Below, piece by piece: positions 24,345-31,613 of a stretch of DNA of 31,613 nucleotides. Each line of letters starts with the position of its first letter. The stretch's first letter is position 1. The notes beneath the pieces were generated by a model. That model saw only the letters and a program-made list of their open reading frames with translations, did not search any database and was not told the DNA's origin. A program made the position numbers and the translations under genes. Origin of the DNA: JBGPYM01 sp041493205 (GTDB lineage Bacteria > Bacteroidota > Ignavibacteria > UBA10030 > UBA6906); the NCBI GenBank assembly GCA_041493205.1, contig JBGPYM010000006.1, forward strand, positions 1 to 31,613, in the 5' to 3' direction.

Positions 24345-25417
24345 TAGCTTCGCTTCCTTCCTGGATCCCGGGAATGTTCACCGAGTTCCGTTATGAGCTT
24401 CTCCCACACGGTTTTGACAGTGTCCCATGATGAACTCTCCGCCAGCCGTCTACCGTTCACGGAAAGTCTCGCCGCAAGTCCCGGCTCCTGCAGGAGTCTC
24501 AGCACGGCGTCCGCCATCATTCTGTCGTCATCGCGCGGGACCAGAAGCCCTGTTTCTCCCTCCGTGAGCAGGTCGGGCACCCCGCCGATGTTCGTCGAGA
24601 CCACCGGGAGACCCATCGCGCATGCTTCGACCACGGCAACAGGCGTGTTATCAATATCGTTCGTGTTGATGAAAATATCTGCAGCATCGCCCTCACGCGC
24701 TTTCCCTGCGGGGTCGAGAAACCCGACGAATTTCACGGCATCGGCGACCCCGAGGGATTTTGCAAGCTGCTCGATCGCGGGCTGTATACCCTTATCCTGA
24801 CCCGCCATGACCAGCGTTGCCGCCGGCACCGTTGCCCGCAATCGCGCAAGCACGCGAATGGCAAGCGCAGGATTGTAGAGCGGATGGAAGCTCCGCATCC
24901 ACAACAGTCTCGGACGCACAGTCTCCCGGTGCCGGTAGGGGTATCGGGAGAGCACAAGAATGTTCGGAATGATCTCCGAAGAAAACCCGTACCTCCCCAC
25001 GGCCCGCGACAGGTAGAGCGACGGGACGACGATGCGATCGGCGCGACTGAGCACACGCTGCGACCAGCGCGGAAACCGCGACATGAAGTCCGGCATCGCG
25101 CCGCCCCGGAGGTGCAGCACGATCGGACACCCGAGGAGTTTGCTGATCGCGCTTGCGATGTCCTCAACCACAAAGCTGGGACCGCCGAAAGTCTGGATCA
25201 TCATGATGTCGACGGAACGTCCCCGGACAACGAGCGTTTTCACGATGTCCGCCAGACGGGCGTAGCGATTCAGCCTGGTGGAGGTCGCAATGACGGGATA
25301 CCCCTCAGCCGCTAACAGGTCACTGAGAATTTCTCCCTGGGTCGTCACGTAGCCGGGTGTCCTGCCTACCATGGGACCCACCAGACAGAGCCGCGGTCGC
25401 CCCACGGGCGCATTCAT
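24344..25417 (-). CDS. GT4 family glycosyltransferase
   Basis: This 357-residue retaining glycosyltransferase starts MNAPVGRPRLCLVGPMVGRTPGYVTTQGEI. Its acceptor domain contains VVLHLRGGAM, and its donor domain has LWMRSFHPLYNPALAI, VMAGQDKG, VKFVGFLDPAGK and VEACAMGLPVVSTNIGGVPD with the conserved glutamate. The open frame extends 107 codons upstream as arginine/alanine-rich shadow. The ATG at 25417 gives the ATGA overlap with the next GT4 upstream and is clearly right. It is the third of three consecutive GT4 genes, which together probably build a stretch of the repeat unit. Specificity is unknown. Confidence 0.9.
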   Translation of the reverse strand: MNAPVGRPRLCLVGPMVGRTPGYVTTQGEILSDLLAAEGYPVIATSTRLNRYARLADIVKTLVVRGRSVDIMMIQTFGGPSFVVEDIASAISKLLGCPIVLHLRGGAMPDFMSRFPRWSQRVLSRADRIVVPSLYLSRAVGRYGFSSEIIPNILVLSRYPYRHRETVRPRLLWMRSFHPLYNPALAIRVLARLRATVPAATLVMAGQDKGIQPAIEQLAKSLGVADAVKFVGFLDPAGKAREGDAADIFINTNDIDNTPVAVVEACAMGLPVVSTNIGGVPDLLTEGETGLLVPRDDDRMMADAVLRLLQEPGLAARLSVNGRRLAESSSWDTVKTVWEKLITELGEHSRDPGRKRS

Positions 25418-26535
25418 TGTGTCCACTCTGCGAGCGCACTGTCGTACATTGCGAGGATCCGCTGCAGCGCCGCAGTCACGCTGTAGTGCTCCTGCACACG
25501 CCGGTGCAGCGCCTTTCCGAATTGTGAGCGCTTCTCGGCCGAACGCAGCAGCTGACAGAGGGCCTCTGCCAGGGCGTCGGGCGCACCGGGAGCAACGAGC
25601 AGCCCCGCGTTTCCGTTGTCGAGCACTTCCTCGCACTGGCCCACCCGCGTGGCTACCGCGGGAAGCCCGGCCATCCCGTACTCGAGCAGCGCCAGCGGGA
25701 GGCCCTCCGATGCAGAGCTCAGGACGCCGACGTCGCATCCGGCGAGGACGTCAAAAACGTCCTTGCGGGATCCCAGCCACGTCACGTGGGACGTGAGCTT
25801 CAGCTCCTCGATGGTGCTCCGGATCATGGCCAGGTACGAAGGATCATCGCACCCTCCCATCAGAAGCAGATGGGAAGTCGGAACTTCTTTGAGGAGCAAT
25901 GCCATGGCATGCAACAGCCCCGGGTGATTCTTCTGCGGCCGGAGATTTGCGACGCAAGCGATCCGGCTTTCCCGCACCCCGGGCAATTCCGGACGGCTTC
26001 CGGAACCCTGGCGATCGGACACGAAGTTTGCAATGAACCGGATCTTCTCCGGTGCAATCCCCAGCCTTACGCGGGACCATTCTGCGAGATCGGTGCTGAC
26101 TGCGATGACGCCGGACAATCGTCCCGCCGGTATTCGATAGAGCCACGCCGGGCGTTCGCGCAGTTCAAACGCGCCGTAGTGATCGTGCCAGACCACCCGC
26201 GGGTGCGGAGGGAACAGGGACGCAGCCCAGGCAATAAACAGCGATGGTCCATGGGCATGGAGAATGGCGATCTTATGATCCCGGACATAACGGACAAGTC
26301 TCCGGAGAGCGGCAAGATCAAGCGTATGCCGCCGGCGGAGCTGGAGCCGTCCCACGTGCGGTGCGACGGCATCCGCAAGGGTTCCGTCGCGCCGCGTCGT
26401 ACAGAGATGGGAGTCAAATCTCTCGCGCGGCAATCCGTTGGCCAAATTCACTGCGACGCGTTCCATTCCTCCCGCATCGAGCGTATCGCACATCTGCAGT
26501 ACCCCGATGCGTTCCTGAGTCACGGGAGTCCGCAT
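25414..26535 (-). CDS. GT4 family glycosyltransferase
   Basis: This protein of about 373 residues has a GT-B fold. It opens with IGVLQMCDTLDAGGMERVAVNLANGL, the 'GGxExxvxxLA' start common in GT4 enzymes. It continues with ACVANLRPQKNHPGLL, LLMGGCDDPSYL, VTWLGSRKDVFDVLAGCDVGVLSS and LALLEYGMAGLPAVATRVG. The ATG at 26535 overlaps the upstream gene by 16 bases and has a weak GGA before it. A GTG four codons on (26523) would form the 4-base GTGA overlap favoured in this operon, so the first four residues are uncertain. The 79 codons before 26535 are rejected as shadow. Acceptor and donor are unknown. Confidence 0.9.
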   Translation of the reverse strand: MRTPVTQERIGVLQMCDTLDAGGMERVAVNLANGLPRERFDSHLCTTRRDGTLADAVAPHVGRLQLRRRHTLDLAALRRLVRYVRDHKIAILHAHGPSLFIAWAASLFPPHPRVVWHDHYGAFELRERPAWLYRIPAGRLSGVIAVSTDLAEWSRVRLGIAPEKIRFIANFVSDRQGSGSRPELPGVRESRIACVANLRPQKNHPGLLHAMALLLKEVPTSHLLLMGGCDDPSYLAMIRSTIEELKLTSHVTWLGSRKDVFDVLAGCDVGVLSSASEGLPLALLEYGMAGLPAVATRVGQCEEVLDNGNAGLLVAPGAPDALAEALCQLLRSAEKRSQFGKALHRRVQEHYSVTAALQRILAMYDSALAEWTQ

Positions 26536-27683
26536 CGTTCCACAAGGACGCGCTCCAGCCGGTGTTTGAACTGATCGAGCGACAATTCCGCTGCATGGGC
26601 GAACAGCTTCCCCGAAAGCGCCTGCAGGCGTTCGGGGGCCGAGAGTGCGTCCGCGAGACCCTCTGCGAGTGCTCCGGGCGATGCATCGACCACAGTACCG
26701 GATTCTCCGTCCTTCAGGATCCAGGGAACGAGGCCTGCGCGTGACGCCACGGGGAATGCCCCGTGCGCCCACGCTTCCGCAATGACTTTGGGCCAGCCTT
26801 CATTCACACCGGGCATGATCGCAATGTGCGCCCTGCCATACTGTTCCTGCACTTCCCGGAACGAGAGCGCTCCGGTGAACGTCACCCGGTCCGCAATTTC
26901 GCATTGAGCGGCAAGCACCTTGAGCGCGCGCTGTTCCGTCCCGTCCCCGATCAGCGTGAATGTCCACTGAAGGTCAGGCCGCCGGTGGCGGAGTTCCCCG
27001 AGAGCTCTCAGTGCGAGGTCAAAGTTCTTGGAGCGTTCCAGCCGCCCCACGCACATGATTCTCCAGGGTGATTCCCACGTCCGTTTCTGCGCGATCTCCC
27101 TGGCGAGCGCAAGTTCGTCAACCGACATGAGTGCGGGAAGAAAACTTATCTGATTCGGGGTCCGGGGCTCGCCATAGACGAGCGTGACATGGAGATCTCC
27201 CGGGAGCCCTTCGAGCACCCTGTTCATCCGGGAAGGGATGCGCTCCCCCTTGTACCGCGCGTTTTCGCCCGCCCATTTCGTGATGCTCTTTCTCCGCATC
27301 GCGCGGACGAGCGTCGCCCCCACGAGGCCGAAATGGCTCGGACTGCGCATCAGAATGAAATCGCTCTCGCGAATCGTCCGGTGGACGCTGCGGATGAGTC
27401 CGGGCATCTGGACAAGTCGCCGCCGCATCCCTGAAAATCCGTAGTCACGCGTGTACCGTACGGCCCGGAACTCAATGTTCTCGCGTTCATACGGCGCGAG
27501 ATTCCCCTTCATCTCCCCTTCTCCCGCATGGCCGCAGACGAGGACATGCGCGAAGAGATCCGCCCAGACGCGCATTTCACGGACATACGGTTCGTACGCG
27601 CAGGAGCGCCCGTCCGGGCCGGTCCAGTGTGCGGGAGCCCCGATGACGCCGAGACGCATGGTGAAGCGGGGTTGCCCGCTCAT
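26520..27683 (-). CDS. GT4 family glycosyltransferase
   Basis: This 387-residue enzyme has GT-B features. MRLGVIGAPAHWTGPDGRSCAY opens the acceptor domain. The donor domain carries IMCVGRLERSKNFDLALRAL, FTLIGDGTEQRAL, VTFTGALSFREVQEQYGRAHIAIMPG and KVIAEAWAHGAFPVASRAG. The start at 27683 (ATGA overlap with the WbqC-like gene, GAGGGG five bases upstream) precedes the Rossmann strand by nine residues. It is the first of the three tandem GT4 genes. The acceptor half is diverged from its two neighbours, as expected for enzymes that add different sugars in turn. Confidence 0.88.
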   Translation of the reverse strand: MSGQPRFTMRLGVIGAPAHWTGPDGRSCAYEPYVREMRVWADLFAHVLVCGHAGEGEMKGNLAPYERENIEFRAVRYTRDYGFSGMRRRLVQMPGLIRSVHRTIRESDFILMRSPSHFGLVGATLVRAMRRKSITKWAGENARYKGERIPSRMNRVLEGLPGDLHVTLVYGEPRTPNQISFLPALMSVDELALAREIAQKRTWESPWRIMCVGRLERSKNFDLALRALGELRHRRPDLQWTFTLIGDGTEQRALKVLAAQCEIADRVTFTGALSFREVQEQYGRAHIAIMPGVNEGWPKVIAEAWAHGAFPVASRAGLVPWILKDGESGTVVDASPGALAEGLADALSAPERLQALSGKLFAHAAELSLDQFKHRLERVLVERCGLP

Positions 27684-28396
27684 GCGCGCCCCTCGGGAGG
27701 TCCCCAGGCGTTCAGGACGAGTTCGCGGGTGCGGTCAGCCCCGGCATTGCAAAGGCAATCGAGCATGGAGAGCCCCGGCAAAAACCCTTCGCCGTATTGG
27801 GGATAGACCACTGCCCCCGGGTCAAACGCCTGCCAGAGCACCGTAATGCCGGCCTTCTCGAATTCCTCCACACGCAGGTAATTGGCGCCCCCCTTTCCGG
27901 CTATGTAGTGGGTGGCCCCCAACGCCGTACACACTTCCACAAGCCGGAGCGTCGGATCCTGTGACGATGCGGGAAGGTCGCCGATGGACTCGACCTTCGG
28001 CCCGCCGCCACCGAGCAATTCTATTACCGCCTGAAACGTCCGGAAGTTCACATCGTTCAGGCTGTCAGTTGAAAGCTCGAGAGCCTGGGCAATGCGCGGC
28101 CAGCACGCGTCGAAGTGCGCAGTCTTTCGGTAACACTGTTCCACCGTTTTCTGTATCCGTTCCTTCCACCGGGGGTCGGCGATCGTGACGTGATCGATGG
28201 TCACCCCGAACGGCGCATGGACCGGCAGCGTGAGCCAGAGCGGCTGACCGTTGATGTTCTTGATCTTCGTGCGGTTCTGGTAGTAGTTCTTCCGGTACTG
28301 CACCGAATGCAGCCAGACGAACACGTCGCTCCGGAGCACCTTATTGAAATACCCCATCCACGGGAGGAAATGGGGTTGATGGATGCTGACGATCAC
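27680..28396 (-). CDS. WbqC-like family protein
   Basis: This 238-residue soluble protein begins MIVSIHQPHFLPWMGYFNKV, the almost invariant opening of the WbqC family (IHQPxFLPWxGYF). RKNYYQNRTKIKN and WLTLPV follow, also typical. Family members occur in O-antigen and capsule loci next to aminotransferases, acetyltransferases or ACP-type genes. Their biochemical role is largely unsettled; an N-acyl or N-glycyl-type transfer to amino sugars has been suggested. The start codon is GTG at 28396 within a GTGA overlap with the PIG-L gene. Its place between the FkbH/ACP/GNAT/PIG-L group and the glycosyltransferases fits a role in amino-sugar decoration. Confidence 0.9.
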   Translation of the reverse strand: MIVSIHQPHFLPWMGYFNKVLRSDVFVWLHSVQYRKNYYQNRTKIKNINGQPLWLTLPVHAPFGVTIDHVTIADPRWKERIQKTVEQCYRKTAHFDACWPRIAQALELSTDSLNDVNFRTFQAVIELLGGGGPKVESIGDLPASSQDPTLRLVEVCTALGATHYIAGKGGANYLRVEEFEKAGITVLWQAFDPGAVVYPQYGEGFLPGLSMLDCLCNAGADRTRELVLNAWGPPEGRA

Positions 28397-29013
28397 AGGA
28401 TCAGCCTGACAAGTTCAAAGCACTCCGCATACTGGTGCCCGATCTGCTTGCCGCGGACGCGGGCCAGGTCGCCAACGATGTCGTTGGAGAAAAACATCCG
28501 GTGTTTCTGAGTTTTGTACGCATTGATCGCTGCGATCTTCGCGTCCACGTCCTCCTTCTGAACGGTGATGAATGCGTCCATGGGAAATTCCATGCTGTTC
28601 CACGGCAGCTCGTATCCGAGCAGCGTCAGATACTTGAATGCCCGCCGGGCTTCCGCATACACCACTTCATGCGACTGGTGGATATCCAGGCTGTTCGGGA
28701 TGAACACGAGGTCGGGCTTCAGCTTCTTGTTCAGATCGAAAAACAGCTGGAGGATTTCGCTCCGGGAGTCAAAGAGGTTGCGCGGATCATAGTCACGCAG
28801 AATGATCCGGGATTGTTCGATGCCAAGGTACTTCACGCTTTCCTGGAACTCCTGCATGAAGACCGGCTTGTCGACAAGGGGCGGGAGCGACAGGGCGACA
28901 TAGTACACGTCGTTGTCCTTCGCCAGATGGTGGATGGATGCGCCGACACCGAGCTCGACGTCATCAACATGCGGCGCCACGGCCAGGACAGTCTTCTTGG
29001 TTATAGAGAACAT
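28393..29013 (-). CDS. PIG-L/LmbE family deacetylase
   Basis: This 206-residue zinc-dependent N-deacetylase-type protein has motif 1 as APHVDDVELG (13-22). This replaces the consensus AHPDDxE and keeps His15 and the Asp17-Asp18 pair. The second metal site is DIHQSH (110-115). Family enzymes remove acetyl from GlcNAc-like sugars, either lipid- or nucleotide-linked. Here it could free an amino group that the neighbouring ACP/GNAT proteins re-acylate; that link is inference. The ATG at 29013 is preceded by a strong GAGGTGA, whereas 24 in-frame upstream codons lack sense. A 31-base gap separates it from the GNAT-like gene. Confidence 0.88.
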   Translation of the reverse strand: MFSITKKTVLAVAPHVDDVELGVGASIHHLAKDNDVYYVALSLPPLVDKPVFMQEFQESVKYLGIEQSRIILRDYDPRNLFDSRSEILQLFFDLNKKLKPDLVFIPNSLDIHQSHEVVYAEARRAFKYLTLLGYELPWNSMEFPMDAFITVQKEDVDAKIAAINAYKTQKHRMFFSNDIVGDLARVRGKQIGHQYAECFELVRLIL

Positions 29014-29044
29014 TCTCACCTCGCAATGGGAGTGGGGTCGGGGA

Positions 29045-29599
29045 CTAGAATTCCCTGGCGATGAAGTACTGGCCTTCGCTGTCACCAGCGGCCGCTGCGA
29101 CGATTTTCCCGTCGCCCCCGACCTTCACCGTGTCGGGCAGGAGACCAGCAAACTCCTCGATATCCTTTCGCTCCTTAAGAACAGTGCACCCCAGCACCCT
29201 CGTGTACCAGAGCAGCATCGCCGGGTGGTACGACTGTTGTTTCGTTACAAACCACTTCAGACCGTTCTTTTTTGCTTCCTGAAATACGTCGTGATACGTG
29301 TCCAGAAGGAGGTTCGGGCGCCGCACGCCCTTCAGAATGGCCGCCCGGTGCGCATGAAGATAATGCATCCCGCCCGGTGCGACCTTGTCGCTCATCACGA
29401 GAAATCCGACGATTCTACCAGTATCCCGCATTACGCGGCTGTATGTCCATTTCCCGGGAAGCTCCGCGGTAAACTCCTCATGCCCCCACGGATGCCGGTA
29501 CGTCCCGCCGGAAGTCTCCACCGCCTCAAGTTCCACCTCACAGATCTCCCCGACAGATGCGTGGAGCAGCTCCCGGGTCAGGTGTTCTATCTCAACCAT
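29045..29599 (-). CDS. GNAT-fold acyltransferase-like protein
   Basis: This 184-residue protein looks like a divergent GNAT N-acyltransferase. A beta strand RIVGFLVMSDKV is followed by a hairpin with YLHAHRA, and AAILKGVRRPNLLLDTYHDVFQEAKKNG stands where motif A (cofactor pyrophosphate binding, usually RxxGxG/A) and its helix should be. KWFVTKQQSYHPAMLLWYTRVLGCTVL fits motif B. The cofactor loop is degenerate, so the donor might be acyl-ACP rather than acyl-CoA; that is a guess from the ACP gene 18 bases upstream. AGGGA lies seven bases before the ATG. A non-enzymatic role is possible. Confidence 0.6.
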   Translation of the reverse strand: MVEIEHLTRELLHASVGEICEVELEAVETSGGTYRHPWGHEEFTAELPGKWTYSRVMRDTGRIVGFLVMSDKVAPGGMHYLHAHRAAILKGVRRPNLLLDTYHDVFQEAKKNGLKWFVTKQQSYHPAMLLWYTRVLGCTVLKERKDIEEFAGLLPDTVKVGGDGKIVAAAAGDSEGQYFIAREF

Positions 29600-29617
29600 G
29601 GATCGTCCCTGCCGCTT

Positions 29618-29860
29618 TCATCCGAGGTATTTGGCGACGGTATCGCACAGGAGGCGCACCGAGAGCAGCGTGGGAATTTCCTCCGTGGTGAACCTGATCG
29701 AAAACGCTTCCTCCACCGCCATGATCAGCCGCAGGTGCCCCAGGGAGTCCCAGTTCGGAATCGTCTCAAACGTGGACTCAAGGGATATCATATCCGTGTT
29801 GAGAGTGAAGACGGAGGCAACGCATTGCCGGACTTTGTCAAACACGTTATCGCTGCTCAT
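29618..29860 (-). CDS. Acyl carrier protein
   Basis: This 80-residue single-domain carrier protein has the phosphopantetheine attachment site at Ser39 in NWDSLGHLRL. An acidic helix II follows (MAVEEAFSIRFTTEEI). The sequence fits stand-alone ACPs of secondary-metabolite or FkbH-type operons better than housekeeping AcpP, whose motif is usually DSLDxVEL. It overlaps the FkbH-like gene by 14 bases and has AGGTGA six bases before its ATG. It very probably carries the acyl group, possibly glyceryl, loaded by that enzyme for transfer onto the polysaccharide precursor. Confidence 0.9.
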   Translation of the reverse strand: MSSDNVFDKVRQCVASVFTLNTDMISLESTFETIPNWDSLGHLRLIMAVEEAFSIRFTTEEIPTLLSVRLLCDTVAKYLG

Positions 29861-31478
29861 GTTCTGTCACCTGTATCCAGGATGGGAAGGAAATCTGACG
29901 GCCGAGGTCATAGACGTAGCGTTCGCCTTCCCGCACAAAGCCGCTGGCAGACAGGAAATCCTTTGCCATGCCGTTCTTCTTCGTCGGGATATACTCTGCG
30001 TGGAGCACATCGCAGCCTGCGTCTTTCGCCGCCTGCTCGACTTCTGCGAGAAACGCCTGTTCGATCCCCCTGCCGAGGACACGGCAGCTTACGAGGAATG
30101 TGTCGAGCCGCGCAACGCGGTCACGCAGCTCGACGAGGGCGGCTCCCACGATGCCTGAATCGCCAATGGTGTCGCTCGCGGTGGCATAAAGCACCTTCCA
30201 GCGAGTGTCGGCCGCACGGGAACGAATGTCTCCTTCGGTATACCGGCGTGTCGTCAGATTGAACTGGTTCGTTTTCTGGGTCAGCTGTGCGACACGCGGA
30301 TAAGTGAATTCGTCCGCCGGACGGACGGAGACCCGGATATTGAGTGAGGAGAGAAATTCGTCCACGGACGATGCCGTCCGGTGAATCTCGCTGCGTTTGC
30401 GCTCCTCGACGTACGATTTCCCACGCTCAGTGTCCTCTGCCGTCACCGTGAATGTCTCGAAATACGGCATTGCCGCTGCAAACCCGGGGTATGCGGAGGC
30501 ATCCGCCGGCAGATCGGGCACGGTGATCTCCGGGATCGCGCTGCGCACGAAGTTTCGCTCATGCGGGGAATCGTCGAGGTAGACAAAGCTATCCAGGCCC
30601 AGATTAAGTTCGTCAGCGATCGCGCGCATGTTCGTCACTTTGTCCACCCAGTTGATGCGCCAGGCGGCGAAGTGCTCCTTGCGTAAAACCATGAACGGAT
30701 GCCGTTCGATCGCGTCCAGAGCGATGTCCTCGTCGTTCTTGCTGCAGATGGCCAGGATGGTCCCGGTACGGAAGTACCGCAGAAGCTGCTGCTGAAAATC
30801 GAAATAGGCCTTCCCCTCGCCGTCGTTGCTGAGGCGGATATGTTCCATGCCCTCTTCTCCGAGAACGCCTCCCCAGAGCGTGTTGTCAAGATCGAGCACG
30901 AGGCATTTCTTTCGCACGCCCGCGACGGCGGCAATCGCCATTGCCGCCTGTTCGGCGATCTTCTGAAGTCCGAATCCGCTGTACTGCATTTTTGCGAGGT
31001 AGTAATAGCGGGGGTCGAACATGCGCTCCCCGCCGTATGTCGCGACGACGCGCTCGTGGTCCAGCACGAAGACATTACGGAGCGCCTGCGCCGCATCCGC
31101 AAGGGCCAGGTTGATGCGCGCTGCCTGGATCCTCCGCGAATCCGGAGTATTCCACTCCAGCAGCCGCATGGCCTGCGCCCGGACGGAGGTACACGTGTTG
31201 ACAAGGACGGTCGATGCGGGGAATCCCTTCGACGCCTGTTCGAGGAGATCGCGGAGGCTCTCGGGGGCGAACGAGAGCAGCTCTTCGTCGTTGAGCAGAA
31301 GCAGCACGATGGAGGGCTGGAATTTCTTGGATGGCGCATCCGGGGAGAGAATTTCCTGGCGGTACTGGTTAAACGGAGCCACATACCATTCTGCGGTCAG
31401 ACCGTACGCCGGCATCCGTTTGTCGACTTCACCCGGGAAGAGGTCGGCCGTATATGAACTGAGGAGGGCAATCTTCAT
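29847..31478 (-). CDS. FkbH-like HAD-superfamily enzyme with GNAT-like C-terminus
   Basis: This 543-residue multidomain protein has an N-terminal 185 residues resembling the SGNH-like leader found in FkbH proteins. The HAD domain starts CLVLDLDNTLWGGVLGE (192-208) with the Asp196/Asp198 nucleophile pair. It continues with AICSKND (243-249) and VYLDDSPHER, the later acidic loop. About 400-543 form a GNAT-like domain (QLTQKTNQFNLTTRRYT, CRVLGRGIEQAFL). FkbH enzymes dephosphorylate 1,3-bisphosphoglycerate-derived acyl and load glyceryl onto an ACP; the ACP is encoded next door. In a polysaccharide locus this points to a glyceryl-type (or related) acyl decoration. ATG 31478 overlaps the VOC gene stop as ATGA. 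Confidence 0.92.
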   Translation of the reverse strand: MKIALLSSYTADLFPGEVDKRMPAYGLTAEWYVAPFNQYRQEILSPDAPSKKFQPSIVLLLLNDEELLSFAPESLRDLLEQASKGFPASTVLVNTCTSVRAQAMRLLEWNTPDSRRIQAARINLALADAAQALRNVFVLDHERVVATYGGERMFDPRYYYLAKMQYSGFGLQKIAEQAAMAIAAVAGVRKKCLVLDLDNTLWGGVLGEEGMEHIRLSNDGEGKAYFDFQQQLLRYFRTGTILAICSKNDEDIALDAIERHPFMVLRKEHFAAWRINWVDKVTNMRAIADELNLGLDSFVYLDDSPHERNFVRSAIPEITVPDLPADASAYPGFAAAMPYFETFTVTAEDTERGKSYVEERKRSEIHRTASSVDEFLSSLNIRVSVRPADEFTYPRVAQLTQKTNQFNLTTRRYTEGDIRSRAADTRWKVLYATASDTIGDSGIVGAALVELRDRVARLDTFLVSCRVLGRGIEQAFLAEVEQAAKDAGCDVLHAEYIPTKKNGMAKDFLSASGFVREGERYVYDLGRQISFPSWIQVTEHEQR

Positions 31479-31613
31479 GAACGTGCTTTCACATCTTCTT
31501 CCACAAGTTCGATAACCTCAAACGTCGGCGTGAACAGGAAGACCACACGCCTGTTCTGGAACGCCACCGCCGGCTTTGGCGGGGAGATGATCATGCATCC
31601 GTGCTGCTTCAGC
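31475..31613 (-). CDS. VOC (glyoxalase-fold) family protein, C-terminal fragment
   Basis: Only the last 45 codons are inside the window. They read without interruption to a TGA that overlaps the FkbH start (ATGA). Segments such as MIISPPKPAVAFQNRRVVFLF and FEVIELVEE follow the C-terminal half of a vicinal-oxygen-chelate module, of the kind annotated as methylmalonyl-CoA-epimerase-like or glyoxalase/dioxygenase-like. The final glutamate strand (IELVEE) is the expected metal-ligand position. Small VOC proteins next to FkbH and ACP genes are a recurrent arrangement. With the N-terminal half missing, neither metal site nor substrate can be judged. Confidence 0.65.
   Translation of the reverse strand, partial: LKQHGCMIISPPKPAVAFQNRRVVFLFTPTFEVIELVEEDVKARS

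Noticed and set aside
1..31613. tRNA/rRNA genes, CRISPR arrays, insertion sequences, att sites
   Set aside because: No cloverleaf-like segments, regularly spaced repeats, transposase or integrase frames, or flanking direct repeats were noticed on either strand.

Overview
The window is a dense, one-directional surface-polysaccharide (O-antigen or exopolysaccharide) biosynthesis locus. Every supported gene lies on the minus strand, so transcription runs from high to low coordinates. The host is a diderm: there is a secreted Wza-type export protein together with a flippase, a polymerase and a chain-length regulator. By eye the DNA is GC-rich (high fifties percent). The one convincing promoter (10696-10727) fits both a sigma70 site and the Bacteroidota pattern TTTG-N20-TAnnTTTG. 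With the FkbH/ACP/WbqC gene content this makes a Bacteroidota/Ignavibacteria-like (FCB-group) environmental bacterium my best guess, held weakly.

There are three blocks. (1) 31613 down to 10808 looks like one long unit ending at a perfect intrinsic terminator at 10770-10800. In transcription order it encodes: VOC-family protein (partial), FkbH-like HAD/GNAT enzyme, acyl carrier protein, GNAT-like protein, PIG-L deacetylase, WbqC-like protein, three GT4 glycosyltransferases, AsnB-type amidotransferase, CapK-like AMP ligase, a large CE4-like protein of unknown function, a WbuB-like GT4, WecB UDP-GlcNAc 2-epimerase, an ExoA-like GT2, a DegT aminotransferase, a WbpP-like UDP-sugar 4-epimerase, a PglC/WcaJ-like phosphoglycosyl transferase and a FlaA1/CapD-type UDP-sugar 4,6-dehydratase. 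(2) 10691-10332 is an orphan single-domain response regulator with its own promoter, possibly leaderless, and a probable terminator. (3) 10128 down to the left edge is a second unit: RmlC-like epimerase, RmlB, Wza-like exporter, Wzz-like regulator, Wzy-like polymerase, Wzx-like flippase, SAM-methyltransferase-like protein, GT2, GT4 and the start of another GT2.

A plausible working model follows. CapD, DegT, WbpP-like epimerase and WecB make UDP-linked N-acetyl/amino sugars. The phosphoglycosyl transferase loads the first sugar on undecaprenyl phosphate. About eight glycosyltransferases extend the repeat unit. The FkbH/ACP/PIG-L/GNAT group, AsnB, the CapK-like ligase and the methyltransferase decorate it. 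Wzx flips it, Wzy and Wzz polymerise it, and the Wza-like protein exports it. RmlA, RmlD, a Wzc-type tyrosine kinase and a sensor kinase are not in the window.

Genes are packed tightly, with about a dozen exact 4-base ATGA/GTGA overlaps. No tRNA, rRNA, CRISPR array or mobile element was seen. The longest non-coding stretch is about 200 bases (10129-10331). Both edge genes are cut, so the locus continues on both sides.
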